A stretch of 34,737 nucleotides of DNA from Comamonadaceae bacterium (GCA_947452785.1 CANGDZ010000034.1:1-34737), one strand, 5' to 3'. Numbered from the stretch's first letter, positions 24,226-32,470 are shown. Made by a program: numbers and translations. Notes: generated by a model not told the origin, from the sequence alone.

Positions 24226-25719
24226 ATGAACGCCCCCCTTCACCGCGAACTGCCCCCCGGCGAACTCAATACCGCCCAAGCGCTGGCCGACGTGAGCCAA
24301 GCCTGGGATGGCGACATCCTGCGCCAGCTCACCGACTACATTCAAATCCCCGCCAAGTCGCCCTCGTTTGACGCGCAGTGGGCCGAGCACGGCCACCTGG
24401 ACGCGGTGCTGCGCAACGCCGCGCAATGGGTCGAGGCGCAAAAAGTGGCAGGCCTGCAGCTGGAAATCATTCGCTTGCCTGGCCGCACGCCGGTGATGTT
24501 TTTTGACATTCCCGCCACGCTGGCCAACGCCAGCCAAACCGTGCTGATGTATGGCCACATGGACAAGCAACCCGAGTTCAGCGGTTGGCGCAGCGATCTG
24601 GGGCCATGGACGCCCAAATACGAAAACGATAAGCTCTATGGCCGCGGCGGTGCTGATGACGGTTACGCGGTGTACGCCAGCATTGCCGCCGTGCAGGCGC
24701 TGAAGAATCAAAACACGCCGCACCCGCGCATCGTCGGTTTGATCGAGACCTGCGAAGAGTCGGGTTCCTACGATCTGCTGCCTTATGTGGATGCGCTGCG
24801 TGCGCGTTTGGGCGACGTGGGCCTGGTGATTTGCTTAGACAGCGGCGCGGGCAATTATGACCAGCTGTGGCTCACCACCAGCCTGCGCGGCATGGCCAGC
24901 GGTACGCTCAAGGTGGAGGTTCTGACCGAAGGCATTCACTCTGGCGACGCCTCGGGCCTGGTGCCGTCGAGCTTTCGCATCATGCGCCAGGTGCTAGACC
25001 GCCTGGAAGACAGTGCCACCGGCCGCTTGCTGCCCGCCAGCTTTCATTGCGAAGTGCCTGCCGACCGCCTGGCCCAAGCAAAAGCTACGGCCGCGATTTT
25101 GGGCGAAGAGGTGTACAAGCGCTTTCCTTGGGCGCATTACGACTGCGGCGGCTCCACCGCCTTCTCCCTGCCCACCACCACCGACCCTCTGCAGGCCTTG
25201 CTCAACCGCACCTGGACGCCGACGCTGAGCGTGACCGGGGCGGAGGGCTTTCCGGCCCTCAAGGACGCGGGCAATGTGCTGCGCCCCTATACCGCCTTCA
25301 AGCTCAGTCTGCGCCTGCCGCCACTGGTGGACGCGGCCAGCGCCGTGCATGAAATGAAAGCCCTACTGGAAGACAACGCGCCCTACCAAGCCCGCGTCAC
25401 CTTCGAGTCCGGCGGCGGCGCTACCGGCTGGAACGCGCCCGTTACCACGCCTTGGTTTGAGTCGGCGCTGAATGCGGCAAGCATTGCGCACTTTGGCGCG
25501 CCGGTGGGCTACATCGGCCAGGGCGGCACGATCCCGTTGATGAACATGCTGAGCCAAGGCTTTCCAACCGCACAAATGATGGTGTGCGGCGTACTTGGCC
25601 CCAAGAGCAACGCGCACGGACCGAACGAGTTTTTGCATGTACCTTATGCCAAGCGGCTCACCGCCGCCGTGGCCCAGGTGATTGCGCAGATGCCTGCACA
25701 AACTCCGGCGCAGGGCTGA
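24226..25719 (+). CDS. M20 family metallopeptidase
   Basis: A 497-residue zinc amidohydrolase/dipeptidase. The metal ligands are visible: H111 and D113 in MYGHMDKQPE, D144/D145 in GRGGADDGYA, the catalytic pair E177/E178 in ETCEESGS, D205 in CLDSGAG, and a late His in NAHGPNEFLH. The dimerisation domain is inserted after about residue 220 (EGIHSGDASG). The family removes amino acids from peptides or N-acylated amino acids; the exact substrate is unknown. It starts 56 bp after otnI with a strong AAGGAG site. It could belong to the tail of the threonate transcript, but it has no known role in that pathway. Confidence 0.9.
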   Translation: MNAPLHRELPPGELNTAQALADVSQAWDGDILRQLTDYIQIPAKSPSFDAQWAEHGHLDAVLRNAAQWVEAQKVAGLQLEIIRLPGRTPVMFFDIPATLANASQTVLMYGHMDKQPEFSGWRSDLGPWTPKYENDKLYGRGGADDGYAVYASIAAVQALKNQNTPHPRIVGLIETCEESGSYDLLPYVDALRARLGDVGLVICLDSGAGNYDQLWLTTSLRGMASGTLKVEVLTEGIHSGDASGLVPSSFRIMRQVLDRLEDSATGRLLPASFHCEVPADRLAQAKATAAILGEEVYKRFPWAHYDCGGSTAFSLPTTTDPLQALLNRTWTPTLSVTGAEGFPALKDAGNVLRPYTAFKLSLRLPPLVDAASAVHEMKALLEDNAPYQARVTFESGGGATGWNAPVTTPWFESALNAASIAHFGAPVGYIGQGGTIPLMNMLSQGFPTAQMMVCGVLGPKSNAHGPNEFLHVPYAKRLTAAVAQVIAQMPAQTPAQG

Positions 25720-25726
25720 AAACGCT

Positions 25727-26569
25727 GTGCCGGATGCATTCTTCATCAGCCAACAAATCGGTCTCTCAGGCAACTTAGCCGTCTACGACTGGCCCGCGCC
25801 CGATGGTCCACCGCGCGGCCGGGTGCTGCTGGTGCACGGCCTGGGTGAGCACATGGGGCGCTACGCCCATGCGGCAGAGCAGCTGCGCACTTGGGGCTTT
25901 GCGGTGCGCGGCTACGACCACTATGGCCATGGCCGCTCAGCCGGGGCACGCGGCGACATGGTCAACGCCCGCTGCCTAATGGGCGATTTGGCCTGCATGA
26001 TCGATGTCACGCGCCAGCTCAGCCTGGCACAAGACAAGCCTTTGATTTTGCTGGGCCACAGCCTGGGCGGTTTGATCGCTGCCCTCGCCGTGGCCGATCA
26101 ACTGCGCCCGGTCGACGGCCTGGTGTTGTCCTCACCGGCCTTGGCCACCTCGGCCAACTTCGTGCAAAAAATGCTGCTGGCCGTATTGCCTCAACTGGCG
26201 CCGCACCTGTGCGTGGACAACGGCTTGAAGGCCGAATTTGTGGCGCGCGATCCGCTGGTGGTGCAAGCCTATCTGGCCGATCCGCTGGTGCACCGCCGCA
26301 TCTCTGCGGGCTTGGCGCAGTGGATCATGACGAAAGCCCCGCTCACACTGGCGCAAGCCGCTAATTGGCACGTGCCCACCTTGCTGATGTACGCCCAGGC
26401 CGACCGGCTGGTCGACCCCGCCGGCAGCGCTCAATTCGCCCGCCTAGCACCGGCCTGTGTGGCATCACATGGCTTTGACGGCATGTACCACGAGATCTTC
26501 AACGACCCCGACAAGGCACTGGTGTTCGACTGCCTCAAAGCGTGGCTGGACGCGCATTTTTCTGCTTGA
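25727..26569 (+). CDS. Alpha/beta hydrolase, monoacylglycerol lipase-like
   Basis: A 280-residue serine hydrolase. The oxyanion motif LVHGLGEHMGRY is near residue 39, the nucleophile lies in LLGHSLGGLIAAL, the acid in ADRLVDPAG and the base histidine in GMYHEIFND. This set matches the lysophospholipase/monoacylglycerol lipase (PldB) group. The start is uncertain: the GTG at 25727 leaves 7 bp after the M20 stop, while an in-frame ATG at 25682 would overlap M20 and add an Arg-rich tail. Its 3' end overlaps the convergent MFS gene by 35 bp. Confidence 0.85.
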   Translation: MPDAFFISQQIGLSGNLAVYDWPAPDGPPRGRVLLVHGLGEHMGRYAHAAEQLRTWGFAVRGYDHYGHGRSAGARGDMVNARCLMGDLACMIDVTRQLSLAQDKPLILLGHSLGGLIAALAVADQLRPVDGLVLSSPALATSANFVQKMLLAVLPQLAPHLCVDNGLKAEFVARDPLVVQAYLADPLVHRRISAGLAQWIMTKAPLTLAQAANWHVPTLLMYAQADRLVDPAGSAQFARLAPACVASHGFDGMYHEIFNDPDKALVFDCLKAWLDAHFSA

Positions 26570-27713
26570 CCGCCAACCACAGCAAGGCCAACGCCGTCAA
26601 CACCACGGGCAGCAAAGAGCCGATGTTCAACCAGTGCCAACCTTGGGTGGTGACCAAAGCACCTGAGGCGAACGAGGTGAGCGCCATGGTGGCAAACACA
26701 CAGAAGTTGATGGCCGCCTGAGCGCGGTCTTTTTCTTCGGGGCGCCAAGCGTGCATCGACAGCGTTGTGCTGCCGGTGAACAAGAAGTTCCAACCCAAGC
26801 CCAGCAAAAACAGGGCGATGACAAACTGGTGCAGTTCCACCCCGTTCAAAGCCACGGCAATGCAGGCAAAGTTGAGCAACACGCCCACGCCCATGATGGG
26901 CAGGGTGCCGAATTTCTTGATCAAGTGGCCCGTGAAAAAGCCCGGCGCAAACATGCCGATCACATGCCACTCCAGCACCAACGCAGCATCGCTGAAGGTA
27001 AAGCCGCAGACCTGCATGGCCAGCGGCGTGGCGGCCATGAGCAAGTTCATCACGCCGTAACCCAACGCCGCGGCCGCGGCCGCGACCATGAACACCGGCT
27101 GGCGCATGATCTCTTTCAAAGGCCGGCCCTCACTGCTGCCCACCACTTTGGCGGGCAAGGCAGGAAAGCGGATGAACGCCATCAACACCATGCCCAACAG
27201 GGCCACGCCCACCAGCGACAAATAGGCGCCCATGAACGGCGTGTCCAGCAAGCCTTTAGTGCGCGAGGCCAAGTTCGGACCGACGATGGCGCCGATCAAG
27301 CCCCCAGCCAACACCAACGACACGGCTTTTTCACGAAAGGCAGGCACCGACAGTTCGGCGGCGGCAAAGCGGTACAACTGGCCGTTGGCGCTGTAGTAAC
27401 CCGCCACCACGGTGGCGCAAACTAGCAGTGCAAAGTTGTGGTCGTACACCGCGTAAGCACACAACAAGGCCGACAATAAACCCACCCCCAAGCCGATTTG
27501 GAACGACACCCGGCGACCAAAGCGACTTTGTGTGCGCGCCACCAAGCCGGTCGACAACGCGCCGCCGACCACATAACCCATGACAGGCAAGGTGGCCATC
27601 CAGCCCAGCGGCGCCAGACTCAGACCCACCAGGCCGTTGATGGCGATGAAGGTGACGTTGTTGGTGAGGAAAAGGCCTTGGCACAGGGCCAGCAAGAGGA
27701 GGTTTGCGTTCAT
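26535..27713 (-). CDS. MFS transporter
   Basis: A 392-residue protein with about twelve hydrophobic helices. The loop after helix 2 reads RTQSRFGRRVSFQIG, a diverged MFS motif A. The C-terminal half has the matching inner loop HLIKKFGTLPIMGVG. The substrate is unknown. The ATG at 27713 (MNANLLLLAL) places the first helix at the N-terminus; the ATG at 27734 is possible. Neither has a clear ribosome site. The gene diverges from trhO with 59 bp between them and converges on the hydrolase gene. Confidence 0.83.
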   Translation of the reverse strand: MNANLLLLALCQGLFLTNNVTFIAINGLVGLSLAPLGWMATLPVMGYVVGGALSTGLVARTQSRFGRRVSFQIGLGVGLLSALLCAYAVYDHNFALLVCATVVAGYYSANGQLYRFAAAELSVPAFREKAVSLVLAGGLIGAIVGPNLASRTKGLLDTPFMGAYLSLVGVALLGMVLMAFIRFPALPAKVVGSSEGRPLKEIMRQPVFMVAAAAAALGYGVMNLLMAATPLAMQVCGFTFSDAALVLEWHVIGMFAPGFFTGHLIKKFGTLPIMGVGVLLNFACIAVALNGVELHQFVIALFLLGLGWNFLFTGSTTLSMHAWRPEEKDRAQAAINFCVFATMALTSFASGALVTTQGWHWLNIGSLLPVVLTALALLWLAVKQKNARPATL

Positions 27714-27772
27714 GGCCTCAGTGTAAGCGGGCATGGGACTTGGCCAGACCAGACTTAGGCACAATTGGCGTC

Positions 27773-29446
27773 ATGTCTTCTGCGTCACCCTTCACAACCA
27801 AGTCACCTTCACCTTCACCCTCATCGGCGACAACCTTGTACCTGACCGCTGCGTTTTACAAGTTCGTCGACCTGCCCGACTTCACCGAGCGCAAAGCACC
27901 TTTGCTGGCTTTTTGCGAAGCGCACCAGGTCAAGGGCCTGGTGTTGTTGGCGCGTGAAGGCATCAACAGCACCATCGCCGGCGCGCACGATGACGTGCAC
28001 GCGGTGCTGTCCTATTTGCGCCAAGACCCGCTCTTGGCCGACCTGCAGCACAAAGAATCGTTCTCGGCCAAGCCGCCGTTTTACCGTATGAAAGTGCGGC
28101 TGAAAAAAGAGATCGTGACCCTTGGCGTGCCCGGCATCAGCCCCACGCACATGGCCGGTACTTACGTGAAGCCGCAAGACTGGAACGCTTTGATTGCGGA
28201 CCCGAACGTGGTCGTGGTGGACACGCGCAACGATTACGAGGTGGAGATCGGCACCTTTGCGGGGGCAATCAATCCGAACATTCAGAGTTTTTCGCAACTG
28301 CCCGAGTGGGTAACCCAAGCGCAAGCCCTGCAAGACAAAACCGGGCGCAAACCCAAGGTGGCGATGTTTTGCACCGGCGGTATTCGCTGCGAAAAATCCA
28401 CTGCACTGATGCGCGCCCAAGGCTATGACGAGGTGTACCACTTAGAAGGCGGCATTCTCAAATACCTGGAAATCGTGGCGCCCGAGAACAGCCTGTGGCA
28501 AGGCGAATGCTTTGTGTTTGACGAGCGCGTCTCGGTCGGCCACGGCCTGGTGCCGGGCCCGCACCGACTGTGCCGTTGCTGCCGCGACCCGCTGCCCGAA
28601 GGCGCGCTGGAATCGCCCTTGTTTGAGGCCGGCGTCAGCTGTCCGCGCTGCCACGGCCAAACCACCGAAGCGCAAAAAAGCAGCGCTCGCGAACGTCAGC
28701 GGCAGTGGGAAAAAGCCAAAGCCAGTGAACAATTGCACATTGGTGCGCCGCACAAGACAACGGACTCCGCTAAGCGCACAGCCGCACTGCTGCCCTCGGG
28801 CTCGCCCGTGCTCTACTCGTTCCGCCGTTGCCCCTACGCCATGCGTGCCCGCCTGGCCTTGCAAGCGGCTGGTGTGCGCTGCGAGTTGCGCGAAGTCGCG
28901 CTCAAGCAAAAGCCAGAGGCGCTGCTGCAAGTCTCTCCCAAAGGCACGGTGCCGGTGCTGGTGTTGCCTGGGCAGGTGATCGAGCAAAGCCTGGACATCA
29001 TGCTGTGGGCCTTGGCGCAACATGATCCAGAGCATTGGTTGCCCGCCGATGCCGCGGTGCAGTCCGACGCAATGCAACTCGTGACGCAGTGCGACGGGGA
29101 CTTCAAATACCATTTGGACCGCTACAAATACCCGTATCGCTACGATTTGCCAGATGGTTTAACGCACCGCGCGCAAGGCGCGGCGTGGCTGGCGATGCTG
29201 GAGTCGCGCATTGCGGCTCAGGGCTTTATGGTGGACCGCCAACGGCGCTGGGCCGACGCGGCCATCGCGCCCTTTGTGCGCCAGTTTGCGCGCACTGATG
29301 CCACGTGGTTTGCAGAGCAGCCCTGGCCTGCCTTGCAGGCCTGGCTAGCAGCATTTGAAGCGTCACCGGCTTTCGGGCGGGTAATGACAAGCTACAAACC
29401 TTGGCAGTTGGGGCAAGTGCAAGTGGTTTTTCCTGCTCCCGACTGA
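27773..29446 (+). CDS. trhO: TrhO-type tRNA uridine hydroxylase fused to a glutathione-S-transferase domain
   Basis: A 557-residue two-part protein. Residues about 22-320 match TrhO/YceA: an N-terminal acylphosphatase-like part, the rhodanese domain with active-site C200 in FCTGGIRCEKST, and a Cys-rich tail (CRCCRDPLP, CPRCHG). TrhO hydroxylates U34 of certain tRNAs to ho5U. Residues about 343-557 form a thioredoxin-fold plus helical GST module (LYSFRRCPYAMRARLAL with the CPYA motif, then GTVPVLVLPGQVIEQSLDIM). The two parts are in one uninterrupted frame and joined by a charged linker (300-340). Usual TrhO proteins stop before the GST part. The N-terminus has an SPSPSPS stretch encoded by three TCACCY hexamers at 27803-27820. 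Confidence 0.88.
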   Translation: MSSASPFTTKSPSPSPSSATTLYLTAAFYKFVDLPDFTERKAPLLAFCEAHQVKGLVLLAREGINSTIAGAHDDVHAVLSYLRQDPLLADLQHKESFSAKPPFYRMKVRLKKEIVTLGVPGISPTHMAGTYVKPQDWNALIADPNVVVVDTRNDYEVEIGTFAGAINPNIQSFSQLPEWVTQAQALQDKTGRKPKVAMFCTGGIRCEKSTALMRAQGYDEVYHLEGGILKYLEIVAPENSLWQGECFVFDERVSVGHGLVPGPHRLCRCCRDPLPEGALESPLFEAGVSCPRCHGQTTEAQKSSARERQRQWEKAKASEQLHIGAPHKTTDSAKRTAALLPSGSPVLYSFRRCPYAMRARLALQAAGVRCELREVALKQKPEALLQVSPKGTVPVLVLPGQVIEQSLDIMLWALAQHDPEHWLPADAAVQSDAMQLVTQCDGDFKYHLDRYKYPYRYDLPDGLTHRAQGAAWLAMLESRIAAQGFMVDRQRRWADAAIAPFVRQFARTDATWFAEQPWPALQAWLAAFEASPAFGRVMTSYKPWQLGQVQVVFPAPD

Positions 29447-29881
29447 AAACGCGAAGACAGCTTCCAACGAAGTTCAAGTGCGGAATGTCAATGTAGCGGC
29501 TTCGCTTCACTGAAAATGCGACTTTTGGGTGTGCCAAGAATCGACCCGTAGCGGTTGTTTGACTACGAGTCCCAACGACTCAAATGTCGCGTTTGCGGTC
29601 ATCCGAAAAAATCAGGCTACGAATGTAGTCGCCTCATAGCGGTCATTGTCAATCATTAGCGGAATACTCCAAAGCAGCCGTTGGAATGGATAGCGTTTTA
29701 CCCGTCAATTTCGGGGAGGATTAACGATCCATGCGCTGCATTTGCAGTTTGGTCAAGTATTGGCAGGACAAGGCCCGAAGCCGTCACTCGGTGAATCTGA
29801 CTGAATCAAAGAAAAAAGTGGAAAGCAGTCAATCGCCATGACCAAGCTTTTGCTGAGCTTATCTTTTGCAGCAGTTGCACT
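29447..29881. other. Non-coding stretch with degenerate short repeats
   Basis: There is no gene here. TAGCGG occurs at 29494, 29549, 29637 and 29657, and GCGGTCAT occurs at about 29595 and 29639. The region looks like decayed intergenic repeat DNA and marks the left edge of the toxin-antitoxin region. Confidence 0.5.
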
Positions 29882-30184
29882 TCACTTTTGAAACAGCCCT
29901 ACGTCCCTGCTAGGCGGCCAGAGTCTGGCTGTGTGAATTAAGGTCAGTATGTACACTGAATTGCCGCTGATTTCGTACACCAGCCTGTATTTCTCGTGTG
30001 CCACGAGTTCACGAGTACCGGCAACTTTTCCGGGACGACCTAGCTTGGGGTGATCGGCAAGTCGGTTGGCTGAGTCACTGAAAAGGCCGTCCATCCGCTC
30101 CGCCGCTGCAGGATTGTCTGTGGCTATATAGTCCCAAATTTCAATTCGATCCTGCAGCGCTTCGGGTGCCCAGACAACCCTCAC
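29882..30184 (-). CDS. RelE/ParE family toxin
   Basis: A 100-residue toxin of the RelE/ParE superfamily. It starts VRVVWAPEALQDRIEIWDYIA, the usual first strand and helices, and contains RLADHPKLGRPG, TRELVAHEKYRLVYEI and ILTLIHTARLWP, close to the consensus of this group. The fold either cleaves mRNA on ribosomes or poisons gyrase; which one applies cannot be read here. The start is a GTG at 30184 whose bases overlap the antitoxin stop (GTGA), so translation is coupled to the antitoxin. The order antitoxin-toxin is standard. Confidence 0.9.
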   Translation of the reverse strand: MRVVWAPEALQDRIEIWDYIATDNPAAAERMDGLFSDSANRLADHPKLGRPGKVAGTRELVAHEKYRLVYEISGNSVYILTLIHTARLWPPSRDVGLFQK

Positions 30185-30459
30185 AACAGACCTGCGGCTT
30201 TGGCTCGACGCGCTATAAATTGCTCTTCAACCTCCTCATTCGAAATACCCAAACCAGCTTCTATTGATTTGCGTGCTGCCTGAACCTTTTGCTCCAAGAA
30301 ATCGTCGTACTCTCGTGCTTGGCGTTGGCGCTGCACGAAATCGCGCATCAGTTCCCGAAGAACTTGCGACGCTGGACGATGTGCCGCTTGTGCTTCGCTC
30401 ATGAAAGCCTCGCGCAAATCAGGCTCTAGTTTCATCGTGAAAACGGCTTCTTTTGGCAT
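30181..30459 (-). CDS. Antitoxin, ribbon-helix-helix type, partner of RelE/ParE
   Basis: A 92-residue antitoxin. The N-terminus AVFTMKLEPDLREAFMSEAQ followed by AHRPASQVLRELMRDFV is a ribbon-helix-helix DNA-binding pattern (strand, helix, helix). The C-terminal half (EQKVQAARKSIEAGLGISNE) is the charged toxin-wrapping tail. AAGGA lies nine bases before the ATG. A TACTA-N3-TAGTA palindrome over the promoter is the likely operator for autoregulation. Confidence 0.88.
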   Translation of the reverse strand: MPKEAVFTMKLEPDLREAFMSEAQAAHRPASQVLRELMRDFVQRQRQAREYDDFLEQKVQAARKSIEAGLGISNEEVEEQFIARRAKAAGLL

Positions 30460-30477
30460 GGTTATTTGTCCTTAAGG

Positions 30478-30492
30478 TACTAACCTAGTATA
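30478..30492 (-). promoter_or_regulatory. Operator and -10 of the RelE/ParE module
   Basis: TACTA-ACC-TAGTA (30478-30490) is a perfect inverted repeat. On the minus strand the -10 TATACT (30487-30492) overlaps its right arm. The -35 is not clear. Binding of the antitoxin here would block transcription. Confidence 0.6.
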
Positions 30493-30944
30493 TACCAAGT
30501 GTGCATTCGGCTGTCTTCGATGCCAGAAGCACCTTAAGCTTCGTAGGCCAAAAAATGCACCAACAGACGCGACGCTTCAATGACCGATCACGAGAAATCT
30601 AATCAATGGAAAGCCTTATCGCGAACGGTTCCTAACGCGATAAACCGCTCAGTCAACCAATTGGTCGAAGGGCCGCAATGGGTCGTGGACTGCCGGTAAC
30701 TTATTGCCAGCAAAGGTCCGCTCCCAGCCTTCACCCGACATCGCCGCCAACCACGCGACCAAAGGCATCAGCACCATCTCGTGCATGACTCATGCCGCGA
30801 GCGTCTGTTTGCATAGGCGTACATACAAGCGAACTTACCCGCTCCCCACGGCTGAATGTTTAAATTCGTCCAAAGTGAAACCCCAGCAGCAGTCCCCCGA
30901 GGGACCCGCCACATTTCCTTCTTTCGCGACGCCGGCAAATACGG
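30493..30944. other. Gene-poor stretch between two toxin-antitoxin modules
   Basis: About 450 bp without a convincing gene. It holds the perfect inverted repeat TTATCGCG/CGCGATAA (30616-30623 and 30636-30643, 12-bp spacer) and a 45-codon minus-strand reading frame (30649-30786). Otherwise nothing is recognised. Confidence 0.5.
30649..30786 (-). pseudogene. Possible gene remnant, 45 codons
   Basis: A short frame starting MHEMVLMPLVAWLAAMSGE and ending PLRPFDQLVD, then TGA. Its composition looks protein-like, with a hydrophobic then a mixed segment, but no ribosome site is seen and a stop precedes it. It could be the C-terminal leftover of a lost gene. The family is not recognised. Confidence 0.2.
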
Positions 30945-30982
30945 TGGTTTAAAAGTGGTTGGAAAATGGTTAAGATGTGGTT
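30945..30982 (+). promoter_or_regulatory. Four 11-bp-phased TGGTT repeats upstream of Xre-RES
   Basis: TGGTT starts at 30945, 30956, 30967 and 30978, exactly 11 bp apart. The spacers are A/T-rich. TAAGAT (30971-30976) is a possible -10 inside the array. The last box ends 23 bp before the antitoxin start codon. The spacing puts all boxes on the same face of the helix, as expected for cooperative binding by the antitoxin or toxin-antitoxin complex. Confidence 0.65.
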
Positions 30983-31005
30983 TTATTTGCAGTAAAGGGG
31001 CCTTT

Positions 31006-31437
31006 ATGCAGACAATTTCCAATGAAAGAACGACCGGCTTTAGCTTGTTCGATAGCGTTCCTCGCGACTACTTTCACTTTGGTGAAGGCCCCGCTTTTCA
31101 GCCCAAAATTGTCTCTGATGTCTTGGGGCTCAAGAAAGAGGATGTTTCAAAGCTAGCCTCTGTTTCGCAACGTTCCGTCCGGTATGACGAAGCAATTCCT
31201 GAACAAGTTAAAGAGCGGCTTCAGGAAATTGCAATGACCGCCAACATGGTGGCAAAATTTTTCGACGGTGACACCGACAAAACAGTTCTCTGGTTCAAAG
31301 CGCGCAATCCATTACTCGGTGATATTTCCCCGAAAGAGATGATTCGACTTGGCCGATACGAACGGTTGCGCAAGTTCATCGTCAATGCCGTACTCAAACA
31401 GGATAGACCGCAAGAGCAACAGCCACTTTCTGCCTGA
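31006..31437 (+). CDS. Xre/MbcA/ParS-type antitoxin, partner of RES toxin
   Basis: A 143-residue antitoxin. Residues about 35-62 (IVSDVLGLKKEDVSKLASVS) form an Xre-like helix-turn-helix. The C-terminal half (AKFFDGDTDKTVLWFKARNP then LLGDISPKEMIRLGRYERLR) is the Xre_MbcA_ParS toxin-binding domain. In this family the C-terminus reaches into the active site of the RES toxin. The ATG at 31006 has AAAGGGG five bases upstream; an upstream in-frame ATG at 30856 would cross the promoter repeats. The DNA is visibly richer in A/T than the metabolic genes, in keeping with acquisition. The toxin gene follows after 14 bp. Confidence 0.87.
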   Translation: MQTISNERTTGFSLFDSVPRDYFHFGEGPAFQPKIVSDVLGLKKEDVSKLASVSQRSVRYDEAIPEQVKERLQEIAMTANMVAKFFDGDTDKTVLWFKARNPLLGDISPKEMIRLGRYERLRKFIVNAVLKQDRPQEQQPLSA

Positions 31438-31451
31438 GCGAATAATTTCCT

Positions 31452-32414
31452 GTGGCCAAACCCAAGCGACCGATCATCCCTCCGTCCAAGACGGTGCCCC
31501 CTGCGCCAATTGGCGTGCGGGAACTCGATCGATTTAGTCATGCCTCCATTGATAAGTGGAATGCCTTGTCAAAGGATTTGGATGAGCTAGAGGATGTCAT
31601 GCACTTCAACCTAGAGCCTGAGCGTAGGCGTCTGCGAAGTGAATTGATTGCGGCTCTTCAAAAAAATCCACCAAAGAACATTCCTGTCACGCGGTGGGTC
31701 CGGATCGTTGACTACAAGTTTTCACTAATGCCCCTTTCAAGCGCGGGTAGCTTGACTGAAATTGGAGGTCGATTCAATGCCGGCATGGACTTGGATGAGG
31801 GGACGCTCAAGCCTTGGCCTGCCTTGTACTTGGCCGAAGACTACGAAACTGCTTTTCGAGAAAAGTTCCAACTCAGAACAACTGACCGTATCGATGGCCT
31901 AACCCCTCAAGAACTTGCTCTTGAGAACGGGAGAAGTCACTCGACAGTTTTTCTCCAAGGACAGATTGAAAACGTATTCGACATGACGTCTTCGCGCCAC
32001 CTAGACGACATAGCAAAAGTCTTGCGAAAAATTAAATTGCCGGATCGGGCAAAGTCCTTGATGACAAAGCTTGGGATGAAGCCTAGGGACTACGCGATGG
32101 TTCGCACGGGAGTTGCCCTATATGACGCGGTATTGCGTCATAACTGGCGAATTCAACCAGTGCAGTTTGGGCTACCTTCACGCAGCCATGTTTTGGCAGA
32201 GCTGGTACGGGCCGCAGGCTTTGACGCCATACTTTACAAGTCAACAATGGGGACTGGTAAGTGCCTCGCGCTTTTTCCAGACAAGTTGTCTGGGGAAAGT
32301 TATCTGGAATTGGCTGACGCAGCGCCGCCTGAAGTCAAATTTACCCGCTTAGATACATCCTCAGCTCAAGTGCTCGCAGGCTGGCACATCTTGCCGCCTG
32401 GCTTTTCTTTGTAA
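31452..32414 (+). CDS. RES-domain toxin (NAD+ phosphorylase family), long form
   Basis: A 320-residue protein. The RES core is at about 82-285: SLTEIGGRFNAG (about 100-111), ALYLAEDYETAFREKF (124-139) and a C-terminal SHVLAELVRAAGFDAILYKS then CLALFPDKL. The conserved Arg, Tyr and Glu of the ADP-ribosyltransferase-like fold are present. RES toxins such as MbcT degrade cellular NAD+. Most are about 150-230 residues; this one has an 80-residue N-terminal extension rich in charged residues. The start is a GTG at 31452 with only a weak ribosome site, perhaps keeping toxin levels low. It directly follows its Xre antitoxin. Confidence 0.85.
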   Translation: MAKPKRPIIPPSKTVPPAPIGVRELDRFSHASIDKWNALSKDLDELEDVMHFNLEPERRRLRSELIAALQKNPPKNIPVTRWVRIVDYKFSLMPLSSAGSLTEIGGRFNAGMDLDEGTLKPWPALYLAEDYETAFREKFQLRTTDRIDGLTPQELALENGRSHSTVFLQGQIENVFDMTSSRHLDDIAKVLRKIKLPDRAKSLMTKLGMKPRDYAMVRTGVALYDAVLRHNWRIQPVQFGLPSRSHVLAELVRAAGFDAILYKSTMGTGKCLALFPDKLSGESYLELADAAPPEVKFTRLDTSSAQVLAGWHILPPGFSL

Positions 32415-32427
32415 GCGTGCATAAAGC

Positions 32428-32458
32428 AGGGCAACCTCGTAAGTGAAGTGCTTGCCCT
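32428..32458 (+). terminator. Hairpin after the RES toxin gene
   Basis: AGGGCAA (32428-32434) and TTGCCCT (32452-32458) form a perfect seven-pair stem with a 17-base loop. Only TACTGTTT follows, not a strong T run, so termination would be inefficient. It lies between the RES gene and the DUF2130 gene. Confidence 0.4.
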
Positions 32459-32470
32459 TACTGTTTAAAT

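Noticed and set aside
30704..30952. Plus-strand 82-codon open frame before the Xre antitoxin
   Set aside because: No ribosome site, no recognisable domain, and it runs into the TGGTT operator array.
30493..31005. Integron attC site or insertion sequence ends among the toxin-antitoxin modules
   Set aside because: No attC core sites, transposase fragments or terminal repeats with target duplications could be identified.
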